NCBI GenBank assembly: GCA_026018925.1
Contig: JAKSZU010000011.1
Coordinates: 8,638,485 to 8,702,484 of the forward strand
Direction of reading: 5' to 3'
DNA from: Tupaia tana
Taxonomy: Eukaryota; Chordata; Mammalia; Scandentia; Tupaiidae
Length of the DNA: 64,000 nt
Shown piece by piece: positions 30,665-42,055 of this stretch. A program made the position numbers and the translations under genes. Every line of letters starts with the position of its first letter. Within the stretch, counting starts at the first letter, position 1. Under the pieces are notes generated by a model, which made no database searches, was not told where the DNA came from, and worked only from the letters and a program-made list of their open reading frames with translations.

Positions 30665-32030
30665 TGGCTCAAACATTCCTTAAAATTCTTTTTCTGGATA
30701 CCTCTGAGGAAGCCCTTATCTTGATGCTTTTCCACACCTCAACACTTTTCTACTTCCACCCACTACTCCTAGCTACTCTTCCCATTTGTCCTTAATATAA
30801 GGCCTCTCCTTACATCTCTTGTGTGTGTTCTTTTAAAATGTATTTTAATCAGAAAATCTAGCCACATTGATGCTTAGAGTTGTCTCCCCCTTTTCTTCTT
30901 GATAAAAAAATCATTTGTAATTATATTGTCAGAATTTAATTTTCGAGGGCATTTGATCCTTTGTGGGCGATAGAACATTTTCATGATCTCAGATTTGAAA
31001 CAGTAGCATCTTTTTGCCGAGGCTTGTGAAATGTGAAGATGTAGGGCCAAGGGTCCATGTGTAACTTCACCCCTTTCTTGGTAATTAGGAAATAATACTC
31101 ATTCTTTCTCCCCAAGTTCTTTTCAGCTCTTAGCCAATGATTCCATCCAAGTTGATGAAACATAGCAGTCTTACTGTTCTTGCTTTTCTAACTTTTCGAG
31201 AAGTAGAATTTCCCAAACTTCAATTTTTTAAAAAAAGAGGATTCATGCTTCACATTTTTCATGTATAAAGCACGCCATTTTTCTTACATTCATGATAATA
31301 GGTTAACCAACTCTAGAAATTCAGAAAGCCTAACTAGCCCTCAGGAGCATCTTTTACAAAACTAATTAAGCTCAACTGAGTCTGTTTTCACTACCAATTG
31401 TAGAGTATCCTATAGGTACTTGGGATGATCTGAGAGATATGAATGCAGAGTTGCCCCTTCTGGACTCCTCGGAACAGCGGACTGTCATGCAGGATCAGGG
31501 ATTTCTACTGACGATTCTTGAACATGGAGACAATTGATGAAGCCCAAACCAAGGGCAGAGTGGCTCTCCAAGATCAAGCACAGAAAGTGGAACAGGCCCC
31601 AGAGTGTGCAAAGGCACTGCCACCCTGGCTGCAGAGAAGCAGCAATGAAATTGCAAGGCTGCTGTGAGCAAAATGTGGATAGGATGTCAAAAAGCCAGGC
31701 GCAGATAGAGGGAAAGACACAGGGTGACCTCTCCCTCTATGTTCGGCCACTGAACTGCAGTCAAACATGGGAAGAAAATTACAAGGATGTCCCAGGATCA
31801 TTCATTTGTTTCATTTTCTTTTGTTTCCCACTCTCTTGCCTCCCTCTCTCTTGTGGCTTACGCTCCAAACAAGTTGCTCAGCCCTCAATGGATTTCGTTA
31901 AAAATTTTTTCACTACGAGAAAAGAAAAGATAAAGTGGCATATCTATGTACCCACTACCAAGAATTTACAGATGGTAAGGTTTTGTCACTGTAGCTTTAA
32001 TTAAAAAAAAAATAGAAATGAAATATTACA
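30665..32030. other. Repeat-poor block with two unexplained open frames
   Basis: No SINE or L1 over 1.37 kb. On the minus strand, 31163-30981 encodes 60 residues (start MFHQLGWNHWLRAEKN) with non-repetitive, protein-like composition. A neighbouring minus-strand frame (MKMFYRPQRIKCPRK..) follows, as if a longer reading had been broken. On the plus strand 31534-32004 is open for 156 codons and includes a hydrophobic stretch (about residues 90-107). I recognise neither. They could be a decayed retrocopy, an exon, or chance. Confidence 0.35.
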
Positions 32031-32215
32031 GGAGGAACCAGCAGGTGGCATGGAGGTTAAGGCACTGGATTTCCACATCGTGGACTATGGTCTGAGTACC
32101 AGACCTGGCAGCTTGCTTTCTCATTTTCCTTCTCTTTCTTTCTCTCTCTCTCTCTGGTGAGCACACATGCCCTATAGCAAATAAAAACATAATAATTATA
32201 ATAATAAATAAAATT
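32031..32215 (+). mobile_element. Short-type SINE
   Basis: GAGGAACCAGCAGGTGGCAT head, CTGGCAGCTTG joined directly to CTTTCTCATTTTCC, end CATGCCCTATAGCAAATAAA. Confidence 0.88.
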
Positions 32216-32249
32216 AAAGAAGTAATTCTAGGGGAGAAAAAAAACTAAC

Positions 32250-32525
32250 AAAGCTAGCCTCAGCCTAGTGGTTAAGGGACCTGTGTCCCACACAGCTAAT
32301 TGTGGTTCCAATCCTGGCACAGCAGCTTGAAACTGGGCATGTATACATTCATGCTCCAAATCCTAAATGGAGAAATGGAGAAAAGGTTGGTGTGTGATCA
32401 CGCCCCACTGGGAAGGGGGGTGTTTTCTCCCTCTTCCTTGCTGTCTCTGTGTCTTTCTGTCTCTCTATGGCTAACACATGACCTCTGATAACTAGAAAGA
32501 AAAAATAAAAACCTTTTAAATAAAA
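32250..32525 (+). mobile_element. B-type SINE
   Basis: CTAGCCTCAGCCTAGTGGTT head, box B GGTTCCAATCC, CTAAATGGAGAAATGGAG, ACATGACCTCTGATAACTAG end. Confidence 0.82.
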
Positions 32526-32639
32526 AATAAATAAGGAAATAAAACATTACAGATAGAATCCCTTTTGTTCTCATCTCCAGAGCCATTCCTCACACATTCT
32601 AGAGATTACACACACACACAAATATGATTCTGTTTTGCT

Positions 32640-32880
32640 TTATTTTAAGGTTTTTGACATAGGGCACATGTACTCACTGGGGAGAGACAATGGAAGAGAA
32701 TGTGAAAACTGACCCCCTAAAGGTGATGGTCACACCACAGTCCCTTCTCCTCCTGGGATTTTGGGCACACACACATACATGCACCTGGTGTGATTTCCAA
32801 GCCACCAGATCTAGGACTCAAACCACTGTTGGTCATGTGGGAGTCGAGTACCTTAACCACCACACCACCTGCTGGCTCCA
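32640..32880 (-). mobile_element. A-type SINE
   Basis: GGTTTTTGACATAGGGCAC, GGTCACACCACAGTCCC body, TAGGACTCAAACCACTG, ACCACACCACCTGCTGGCTCC. Confidence 0.85.
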
Positions 32881-32884
32881 GTTT

Positions 32885-34560
32885 TCTGTTTTTTTTTAAA
32901 CATACATAAATGTGCCATGTAGCACGTTTCTCTCTTTTTTTGACAAAGACCTTTATCTTTTTCTGTCTGTTTTCTCCCCTTGCATCTCACACTCACCCTC
33001 TACCACCCACTCTCTACTATCCACTCTCCTCCCTTACAATCTCTAGTAGCCATATCCATACTCTCCACCATCACATCCTCAGATCTCTTGACCTCTGCCA
33101 GAGTGCAGACACTCAGTACAAATCGAGTGGAGATATACAGTGTGTATCTTTCTAAGTCTGGCTCACTTTGCTCAACGTCGTTTTTTATATTCATCTACTT
33201 TGAGTCAAACAATACAATCTCATTGTTTCTTTACAGTTGAGTAATATTCCATAATATATGTATACAACAGTTTTTCAACACAGTCATTAGTTTTTGGACA
33301 CTTAGATTGGTTCTATGTTTTAGCAATTGTGAATAATGCTGTAATAAATATGGCTGTGCATGTATCTCTCTGATTGTTTTCCTATCCTTTGGGTAAATAT
33401 CAAGAAGTAGGATTACTGGGTTGTATGTTAGTTCTATTTTAAATTTTGAGGAAACTCTATATTGTCTTTCACAGAGGTTGTACTAATTTTTTTATTTCTT
33501 TTTTTTTTGGAGAGGTTTTTCGCTATAGGGCACGTGCGCTCGCCAGACAGAGAGAGACAGACATAGAGACAGAAAGCGAGAAATCACCCCCCAGGGGGGA
33601 TGGTCACGCCACAATCCCTTCTCCTCCATTCTTCTCTTGGGATCTTGGGCACACACGCACACGCGCCCGGCGTGAGTTTTAAGCCACCGGGTCCGGGACA
33701 CGAACCACAGTCGACTATGTGGGAGTCCAGCGACATATCCATTACACTAACTGCTAGTTCCCAGAGGTTGTACTAATTTACATTCCCTTAAACAATGTAA
33801 GAGACTTCCCTTTCACAACAGCCTCACCAGCACTTGTCATTCTATTTTTTTTTTTTTTTTGGTCCCTAGCTTTTTATTTTTTTGATCCTAGCCACTCTAA
33901 CTGGGGTTAAGTTATATCTCATTGTTGTTTTAATTTGTATTTCCCTTATGACAAGAGACTTTGAATGATTTTTTCACATGCCTTTTGGCCATTTGTAAGT
34001 CTTCTTTGGAGCTGTGCATTTCATTCATTTTTCAATAGGATTACACATTTTTTTTATAGGCAAGCTAGCTGAATTCCCTATATATTCTGGATTTCAATAT
34101 CTTGTCTGGGAAATAATTTGTAAATATTTTATCCCACTCTGAGGGTTGTCTTTTCTCTCTAATTATTGTTTCCTTTGCTATGAGAAAACTTTTTAGTTTG
34201 ATCTAATCCCACTTGTATATTTGGGGAATTGTTGCCTGTTCTTTAGGGGTCTTATTTAAGAAATCTTTGCTTACTCCAATGTATTCAAAAGTTTTCCCCG
34301 CATTTTTCTACTAGTTGTTTTATAGTTTGAGGCTTTATATTTAAATCTTTGATCCATTTTGAGTTGATTCTTGTTAATAGGGAGAGATAAGGACCCAGTT
34401 TCATTTTTCTGCAGGTGGCTATCCAGTTATTCAAGCACCATTTACTGAAAAGACTTTCTTTTCCCACTGCATTGTTTTGTACCCTCTGTCAAAGATCAGT
34501 TGGCTGTATGATTTGGGGGAAATATGTATTTAAACATTTCGCTACATATTGCTGTGGCAG
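32885..34560 (-). mobile_element. L1 fragment (3' UTR and ORF2 C-terminal half), split by a SINE
   Basis: On the minus strand: ORF2 C-terminal segments at 34285-34467 ([10 protein letters not shown] upstream end, [15 protein letters not shown]), then tens of L1 words down to the 3' UTR at about 32900-33200. The reading is broken throughout. A young SINE occupies 33491-33762. Confidence 0.85.
33491..33762 (-). mobile_element. Young A-type SINE nested in L1
   Basis: GAGAGGTTTTTCGCTATAGG, CpG-rich body, CACGAACCACAGTCGAC, TTACACTAACTGCTAGTTCC. Flanked by AGAGGTTGTACTAATTT on each side (about 33474-33490 and 33763-33779). Confidence 0.95.
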
Positions 34561-35018
34561 CAAGTACTTCATTATACTGTAATTAGGTATGCTATTTGTT
34601 CTTTCTGCTACACTATGAACAACTCCAAGAAAAACTTTGGTTTTATTCTTTCTCTTAAAATTTATGCCACACTGTACATAGAATCATTAAAGTTTGTGGA
34701 ATAAGTTACTTTATGAGAATAAAAACGGTTAACATGGTCTTGTGTTCTAATTAGCTCATGCATGAATTGAATATAAGGGTAAAATAAAGGTTTTTCAGAA
34801 TCCTAAAGGACTGTGATAGTTTACCTCCAATTATCAGAAATTCCTTGGAAAACAAGAGAAGTTCAATTAGAATTGAAAGATAACACTGAAGGATGACATT
34901 TGAATATGCATTTGTGAGTAAAGGAAAGAGCAATGGTATATGCATAGTATACTTAGAGGATTTAATGATGAAGAAACTAATGAAAATTCTTATCCATCTA
35001 GCAAAAGACAATAGTACC
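34561..35018. other. Unassigned stretch
   Basis: AT-rich, no gene or repeat recognised. Confidence 0.4.
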
Positions 35019-35282
35019 AGGCCAGGATATGGCATAGTGGTTAAGGCAGCTGGATCCCACATAGCTGGCTGTGCACTTCGAGTCACGGATCCTGTGGATT
35101 GAAAAACACACTAAGCGTGTGTGTGATGTCCAAAATCCCAAGAAGAGAGTGTAGGAGAAGGGATTACGGCATGGCTATTCCCCCAGGGAGTGCTCTCTTA
35201 TGTTTTTTCTCTCTCCTTCTCCCTACTCCCCATACTGCACCTCACCCTATAGCAAATTAATATATATATATATATATATGAA
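35019..35282 (+). mobile_element. A/B-intermediate SINE
   Basis: AGGCCAGGATATGGCATAGT head, CTTCGAGTCAC in the box B position, AAGAAGAGAGTGTAGGAG, CACCCTATAGCAAATTAATA and a (TA)n tail. Confidence 0.82.
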
Positions 35283-35285
35283 ATA

Positions 35286-35400
35286 GGACTTCCAAAAGTT
35301 AATGGAAAACGGGGTTAGTATATGAGTTTGCTAAAAATTTTAGAAATCCATATATGTACTTTTTCATAACCACATTTCCCATGACATTTTTAAAGATTTC
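35286..35400. mobile_element. 130-bp palindromic MITE-like element, degraded
   Basis: GACTTCCAAAAGTTAATGG at the left and CATTTCCCATGACATTTTTA at the right. Confidence 0.6.
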
Positions 35401-35414
35401 TCATGTATGCCATA

Positions 35415-35535
35415 CTCATGCACTTAAAAAAAAATACAGTGTATTCTGGATGGGAAATCTCATTTTGTTTGCTGTAATGATGTATAGTGAATAAATGTAC
35501 ATAAATTTTAAAAAAAAAATTTAAATTAAAAAAAA
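35415..35535 (+). mobile_element. L1 3' end, strongly 5'-truncated
   Basis: ATACAGTGTATTCTGGATGG, TGTAATGATGTATAGTGAAT and poly(A) match the 3' UTR end of the L1 at 28.1 kb. Confidence 0.7.
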
Positions 35536-35768
35536 ACAGTAAGGGTACATAACTGTACATCTGTAGTGGGGGATACTATGCATAAACAAATGTGTGCCAT
35601 ACATGCATTCAAACTATCTGCAAAGATGCACAAGTGCAGATGACCTTAGGAACAGGATTGGAAGACTGGGAAAGGAAGAGATTTCATTTTTACTCTTCAT
35701 TACATATGTCTGACACTTTTCTAGACAGAGAACTTATCAAACCATAGTATTCAAAGCTATAATACTAT

Positions 35769-35945
35769 AGGGCCAACAGGTAGCATAGGGTTAAGCACTG
35801 GACAATCCCACATGGCCGACCCTGGTTCGAGTCCCAGATCTGGTGACTTGCTTTCTCACTTTCCTTCTCTCTGTGTGTCTGTCTTTCTCTGGTAAAATTA
35901 AAATAAATGAATGAATAAACAAAATTAAATAATTCTTTTTTAAAA
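35769..35945 (+). mobile_element. Short-type SINE
   Basis: AGGGCCAACAGGTAGCATAG head, box B GGTTCGAGTCC intact, GGTGACTTGCTTTCTCAC junction, AAAATTAAAATAAATGAATG tail. Confidence 0.9.
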
Positions 35946-36264
35946 AAAGTATAACATTATGAATATAATCATAGTGAATCCTCACCAAGTATTTATTGTT
36001 GGGACATAGTGCTCACTCTCTAGAAGTGAGCTAGTGTTACTATGTTCATTCAAAGGTGAGCCATCAATTCGAGGAAACTGTGTCATACTAGAAACAGTCA
36101 AAGGGCACAGGAAATTTTTACCCTGAAAAGGAAAAGACTGATGTGATCACAGCTTTCAAATAGCAGAAGGCCCGTTGTTCAGAACACTAGTGAGGCTCAT
36201 GTTGTATGTTTCCAAGGAGAAGGACTAGCCACGGGATTGCAGCTATAGGAGAGTCAGAAAGTCC

Positions 36265-36690
36265 TCCCCAGGTGCAGCATGGTGAGGCATTCTGCTAAGA
36301 GGCCATGCCCTGAGACCATATGGGACCCCTGGGATGGATTCTGGTCCAACTAAAGACTGAACATGGTGGCATGCACCTGTTTTCCCAGCAATCTGGGGGC
36401 TGAAGCAAGAGGTTAGTGGCATAGGGAGAACTTCTGTTTGCAAACAGCAACAAGAAGCCACAGTAGTCAGTAGAAAAATACAATGTTCTGCAATGTAATC
36501 TCATGTGAGACGTTCTAGTTAAGTCTGGAGTGTGCTGGACATCTCACACCCAAGATCCGGAGCTGGTTGAAGACCGAGGGTAGACTACTCTCTCCAGACT
36601 GTTCGGGGTGCTTGAGTGTGTGTTTATTTCTGTCTTTCCCTGTTGCTCTCACTCATGGAATGAATAAGTCAACTTTAGAAACACACAAAG
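36265..36690 (+). mobile_element. Old composite SINE: tRNA-like head plus 7SL/Alu-like segment
   Basis: A degenerate tRNA-like head (36274-36350, box B-like ATTCTGGTCC) is followed at 36366-36420 by TGGTGGCATGCACCTGT..TCCCAGCAATCTGGGGGCTGA, the Alu/7SL right-arm pattern. A further SINE-like body and CT-rich part follow to about 36690 and may be a separate insertion. Confidence 0.5.
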
Positions 36691-36975
36691 AAGTCCTTCC
36701 AAGATGACAAAAAGGCCTCAGGAGGAGCCAGCAAACTGCAGCCACAGGATTTCAGGAGCAAGTGGGCAACCCTTAATCTAGGATGACTTGTAAGACCTCC
36801 TCCTAGAGATCAGCTACCCAGAGTCAAGGCAGCCTAGCTGGCCAGGAGAGGACAGTGTGTCTTGTTAGTATTGGGAGGGGAAGGGGAAGGCTTCTGTTCT
36901 ATCTGGGGGTGGAAAAGTGATCCTGGCCCTTCCTTTCCAAGGTAAATGTTTACATTATCAGTTTCTTTGCTGATT

Positions 36976-37245
36976 TTTTTTTTTTGGGGGGGGGGTTGCC
37001 GCAGGATGTATGTGTTCACCAGAGAAAAAGAGAGAGAGAGAGAAAGAGAGAGAGAGAAAGAGAAGGAAAGTGAGAAATCATCCTTTGGTAGGGTATGGCC
37101 ACACCACAATCCCTTCTACTCTTGGAATTCTGGACACACATGCACACGAACCTGGTGTAATTTTCAAGCTACCGGGTCTGGGACTCAAACCGTGGTTAGC
37201 TATGTGGAAATTCAGCAGCTTAACCACTACGCCACCTGCTGGCTC
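36976..37245 (-). mobile_element. A-type SINE
   Basis: T then G run, GAAAAAGAGAGAGAGAGAG tract, CCACACCACAATCCCTTCTA body, GGGACTCAAACCGTGG, ACTACGCCACCTGCTGGCTCC. Confidence 0.88.
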
Positions 37246-38217
37246 CGAAGTCAGCAGTTTTGTGAGGTCTTCATAAGGACAGTTAGTGAAGGAAAGGAGA
37301 TCACGCCTCTCCTGCAGATAGGGAGAAGAGTAGAACTTGCCTGAGATTCAGAGAATGCCCGGGTGGGTGGGGCAAAGGTTGAACAGGAGCCTGGGGAATC
37401 AACAGGCAGACACCGGGCTGGAAAGGCGGGAGGTAAGAGACTGAGCTGGAAGGACTGCAGGTTGAGTCAGGAATAAAGTTTGGAACTTACCAGGAATGAG
37501 AAGTCTGGCATTTAGTAATTTCTGGAGAATTCCTCTTAAGTTCACTTTCAATTCAGTAAACATAAGGAAAAACCACTGCCCGCCGTGTGTGGTCTCCAGG
37601 CACACAGAGAGGGGGGGTTCACAGCCAGGACAGGGAGAGGCAAGCCCGCAGCAACCCCACCCCACGTGCTGCTGAGCAAAAGTGCAGCTCGCCCTCTACT
37701 GGCCTCTACTGGACTGTAACACTGAGGCTCTGGAGCCAAACCCCAGCTTGGAGGTGGGCACCTCCCAGCAAGGAAAACGTGCTCAGCAAGCTTGCAGGGC
37801 CAGCAGCAAACAATCAAAGCCTTTCCCTACCTGGAAATCCCATTAGGGAAGGGGACACAAGAATCCAAAACAGTCTTCCGAAGTCAACCAGAAATTTTGC
37901 AGCGAAATGACTTTTGAAAATAATGTGAAACTTCATTGGTATCATCATCTCTGTTTGCTTGGTGACTCTGTTTGCAAAATCCTTTGACGTGGGTCATCTC
38001 ATGGAACCCCTCTGAGGTGTGGTTTCCCTTTGTGTAGAGGACTGCAGACCACAGGCATTCCGGAAGGGCACGTGGACAGCAAGTTCCTCATCTCCTCCTG
38101 CTGGTCCAGCCCTGCCTCCATTGTGCCATCCAACTCCAAAGCCCAGGCAACAGCCCAGTAAGTCATGAGCTGTTGGTGACTGGGCCCAGACATGTCTCTG
38201 CAAACTAAGAATCTCTT
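37246..38217. other. Repeat-poor block
   Basis: No interspersed repeat recognised. Open frames up to 107 codons (37587-37910) are on both strands and show no domain. GC content is higher than around it. Confidence 0.35.
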
Positions 38218-38497
38218 GTGGGACCAGCAGTTAGCGTAATGGCTATGTCGCTGGACTCCCATGTAGTAGACCGCGGTTTGAGCCCCAGACCCGGTGGCTT
38301 AAACTCATTCCAAGCACGTGTGCGTGCATGCCCAAGATCCAGAGAGGAGAATGGAAGAGAAGGGATTGCGGCGTGGTCATCCCCTCTGGGAGGGAGGGGG
38401 TGATTTCTCGCTTTCTGTCTCTCTGTCTCTCTGTGTCTTTCTGGTGAGCGCATGCGCCCAATAAGAAAAAAACCTCTCAAAAAAAAAAAAAAAAAAT
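38218..38497 (+). mobile_element. Young A-type SINE
   Basis: GGGACCAGCAGTTAGCGTAA head, CGCGGTTTGAGCCCC box B, GAGAGGAGAATGGAAGAG, GCGCCCAATAAGAAAAAAAC end and poly(A). CpG-rich. Confidence 0.93.
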
Positions 38498-39620
38498 CTC
38501 TCCAAGAGGACTGGAAGCCTAGGTCTCAAACCATTTGCTCCACTCTCCAGGTACCTGTGTTAGGAAGACGGAATGAGGACAAGGTCTTTGGCATTTATGG
38601 ATTCGTCACGTGCCCTCACACGACCCTCGCCATTTCTTGCTCTATAGCATTACCAGGGAGTTCATAAAAGAAGTGGGTGTTTCTTTTGCATGTCTTGCAA
38701 TTACAAGATAATAAAGGAAAGGTGGGGAAGGGTGGCCTGTCTGCACACTTTCCTGACACCTACAAGGTAAACTTTTGACACCGAAGTTCACCCTGCCCCT
38801 CAAATCAACCAAGCGAGGCTGGAGTTAGTGAGACAAGAAGGTCAGTAGCTGATCAAGTAAAGCCCCTCTTGTCTTATCCCAGCCGAGGTGGTGAGCCCCT
38901 TAGCACCTTGTCAAACACTAAATTTAATCCCAGTTTTATTTTCAAATCACTTTTTTTTTAATGCACTAACCATTAAACGATAGGGGGAAAGGTCCTTTTA
39001 AAATGATTTATTATGTGTTAACAGCTAAAGAAAACCTAAACAATGTCTCCATAAAGACCCACGATCACATTTTTAATTAAGAGCCACAACTCTTAATGGA
39101 AGGCATAATATGTCCATTCATTGCAAGGTCCTGACCACCGCTGGGTAATCCCGCAGTCAAACTCAGGGGAGGGATAACAACTTTCGGTTCACACCTCCAA
39201 GTCTTCTGTTAAAGAAAATAACAATAAAGCAAGATCTTTTCTAAAACTGGAGTTTGGGAATTTTAACTCAGAGAAAGGACACATTTTGTCCAATCACAAA
39301 GACTCTTGTTACTCTTTCAAGGCCCATAATGCCACGCTCAGTGTTCTGAGTAACTCAGACACCCTCAAAGTTTTAATATGCAATTGGGTTGTTCTAAATG
39401 TGCCCTGTGTGTGCATGTTACCTGGTAAATTCCTGCCCATACTCTGGGGAGGCTGTGCCCTCTGAAAAACAAACTGTTACTGTCTCTTTCTCAAATTGGC
39501 CCCTTCAAAGCTTGTTTTCTTCTCTAAGTCTTCTATTTAAAACTAGAAGTTAACGATGGAGCAGAACAGAATGCTGTGTCAGTTTGTATGACCCGGCCAG
39601 GAAATATTAACGGTTTTTGT
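38498..39620. other. Repeat-poor block, possible conserved non-coding DNA
   Basis: Over 1 kb with no SINE, L1 or microsatellite. Has TTTTTAATTAAG (homeodomain-like) near 39071 and a TCCAATCAC box near 39290. No exon evident. Confidence 0.35.
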
Positions 39621-39760
39621 GGCTTCCCAGGCTCTGTGATAACTGCTTGGTAGCATTATCTCACTTAATCACTTAAGAAAGTGAGAGTCTGATCATCCCC
39701 ATTTAAGGAGGGGAAGGCAGAAACGCAGGAGAGTAGGTCATTTGCTCTGGTCTTTAGACA
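39621..39760 (+). repeat. MIR-like ancient SINE fragment
   Basis: GGTAGCATTATCTCACTTAA and GATCATCCCCATTTAAGGAG follow the MIR 3' half. Confidence 0.6.
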
Positions 39761-40467
39761 GTCCCAGACACTTTGGGGGCCTGTGGAAAGATGTGGCAAG
39801 TGATGGGGTCCAGAACACGCTACCCCATAATGTGGCACTTTCTCGTTTGAGAAAACAGCAGAAGCGGGAGAGTGACTCTCACCTTCCCCTCGCCCTTCAT
39901 CCCTGAAGCAAGCCACAAAACCCCCATTTGAGACATGCCCCCTCTGTACTCGAAGGAAAGGAACATCCTATTTTCTGGAGACACAAGTCGTAGAGTAGGC
40001 ATCATTAAATTTCCTCTGGTTTATTATCTATTTTAATCCAATCACACTTCTCCGTGACTATTTTTCTTATCAATCCAAGCGTGAAAATGCACAGGTTTAC
40101 CTATTTCTTTGCATCTTACTTCTGAAGTCTCCCATGTCACTCGAAGCATATTAAATGAATGTGTCTGCTTTCCTCTTGTTGGGAAGGGTACTTCTTTTAT
40201 CCTCCGTAGTGCTGGGCTGATGTGGAAGACCCCTCCTTTCCCTCAAGGAGCTCTGCATCTTGTCGGGAGGACAGATGGAACTCAGCTCACACGACACCAT
40301 TGTAAGAACCCAGCAAGAATGACGGAGACAGACACAATGGTTGAGGTTTGGAGACAGCGGTCATTGCTCTGGACTTTCAGAGAAAGGGGGATTTGATCTT
40401 CACCCCTGTAAGGACACTTGGAGTTTTCAGAAACAGAGAGGTACAGCAGCAGAGCGAATTAGACACG
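39761..40467. other. Unassigned stretch
   Basis: Open frames up to 95 codons without recognisable domains. Confidence 0.4.
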
Positions 40468-40592
40468 GGGTCTTCCAAAAGTTCGTGGAAAATGCCTGTT
40501 AGGAAAAACCTATTTATGGGTTCCAAATTTTTGTGCAGCAAAATAAACTTATGCTTTTTTTTCCCTTTTCCATGAACTTTACCAAGTCCTCC
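40468..40592. mobile_element. 130-bp palindromic MITE-like element
   Basis: GGGGTCTTCCAAAAGTTCGTGG left end, AAATAAACTTATGC interior, TTTTCCATGAACTTTACC right end. Confidence 0.65.
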
Positions 40593-40732
40593 TTTCTAAG
40601 CCAGTGTTTGCCTAATCCGGTCCTTTGTGCCAACTTCTGGATTATTGCTGTATCTACCCAGCACCTTAGAAACCACATTCATGCCTGGGCACGACCATTA
40701 GTTCTCAATAGTTTTTAGAAAGTGTATTACCA

Positions 40733-40963
40733 TGGGACCAGCAGATGGCAGAATGGTTATGTCACTGGACTACCACTTAGCTGACTGTGGTTCATGTCCC
40801 AGACCCAGTGGCTTAAAACTCACTCTGGGCATGTGTGTGCACATACCCACAATTCTGAGAGGAAAATTGAAGAGAAGGGGTTGTGTTGTGGCTGCAATCA
40901 CCCCTGAGGGGTGATTTCCTTCTTTCTGCCTCTCTCTCTCTGACAAAAAAAAAAAAAGAAAAG
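40733..40963 (+). mobile_element. A-type SINE
   Basis: GGGACCAGCAGATGGCAGAA head, GGTTCATGTCC box B, GAGAGGAAAATTGAAGAG. The end is shortened (CTCTGACAAAAA). Confidence 0.88.
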
Positions 40964-41159
40964 AAATTAGACCACCTGAAAAATATGTATTTTTTGAAAT
41001 AAACTTTATATTGCTATTATAATGTGAAAAGTAAAATTACTTGGATGAAAAACAAGAAGTAACCCAAAATAGTACATTGAAATTTTAAAAATTGCTCTTA
41101 CATTCAAAAGTTAAAATAAAAATAAACAAGACTCTATCAAAAGAAAACAAATCAACCAA

Positions 41160-41162
<3 letters not shown>

Positions 41163-41198
<36 letters not shown>
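41163..41198. repeat. (CA)n microsatellite
   Basis: About eighteen CA units, nearly uninterrupted. Confidence 0.95.
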
Positions 41199-41202
<4 letters not shown>

Positions 41203-41227
41203 TACACACCGCAAAATAATTAAATTA

Positions 41228-41568
41228 AAAATAGTGCTAGGATCTGGCCATTAACCACTGTGCCAGATCGCAGGATCCCTTATAGCCAACTGTACTATTC
41301 AAATCAAGTCCTGGCAGCTTGAAAAAGGCATTGGTCCCAGGGACCAGCAGTTAGCGTAATGGCTATGTCACTGGACTCCTATGTAGTCGACCGCGGTTCG
41401 CGTCCCGGACCTGGTGGCTTAAAACTCACGCCAGGCACGTGTGCGTGCATGCCCAAGATCCCAAGAGGAGAATGGAGGAGAAGGGATTGCAGCGTGGCCA
41501 TCCCCTCTGGGGGGTGATTTCTCGCTTTCTGTCTGTCTCTGTTTGTCTGGCGAGCGCACGCACCCTAT

Positions 41569-41605
<37 letters not shown>

Positions 41606-41825
41606 AAAAAAATTTAATTAATTAATTTAAAAAAAAAGGCATTGGTCCTGTGTGCACGTATACCCACAATACCTACTAGATGGATACATGGAGAAAGAAG
41701 GATTGCAGCCTGGGAGGCCCTACTGCCTGGGAGGCCCTACTGGGAGGTGCTTTCGCCCTCTCCCTCTCTTTCTCTGTCTTTCTGTCTCCAGTGAGTGGGC
41801 ACATCCCCTGATAATTAAAAAATAA
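41228..41825 (+). mobile_element. B-type SINE, split by a young A-type SINE
   Basis: Left part to 41339 (CTGGCAGCTTGAAAAAGGC), right part from about 41636 (CACAATACCTACTAGATGGA, ATCCCCTGATAATTAAAAA). It also has a 17-bp tandem repeat GCCTGGGAGGCCCTACT at about 41708-41741. Confidence 0.8.
41341..41635 (+). mobile_element. Young A-type SINE nested in an older SINE
   Basis: GGACCAGCAGTTAGCGTAAT head, CCGCGGTTCGCGTCCCGG around box B, full body, CGCACCCTATAGCAAAAA, poly(A). Target duplication AAAGGCATTGGTCC at about 41326-41339 and 41636-41649. Confidence 0.95.
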
Positions 41826-41844
41826 TAATGATAATGCTAGAAAA

Positions 41845-42055
41845 TGGGCAGGCCATGATGGTGCGATGACAATATACTGCCCTGCAATGCTGACGCCACA
41901 TGGGAAGTCATGGGTTCATGGCAGGTGAGCATGCATATGCCCATTCTCCAGGCTGACCAGGGCTTGGGGTGGGTCATAGTGGGAAGACCTGGTAGGGGTA
42001 ACTCTCCCTCTCTTTCTCTCTTTCTGAAGAAATAAATAAACTTAATAATAATAAT
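41845..42055 (+). mobile_element. Old divergent tRNA-derived SINE
   Basis: Head GGCCATGATGGTGCGATGAC, box B-like GGGTTCATGGC, CT-rich segment and GAAATAAATAAACTTAATAA tail, but a body unlike A or B. Confidence 0.6.

Noticed and set aside
37587..37910. 107-codon frame in a GC-richer block
   Set aside because: Open frames of similar length exist on both strands there. No domain, splice context or codon bias that I can see.
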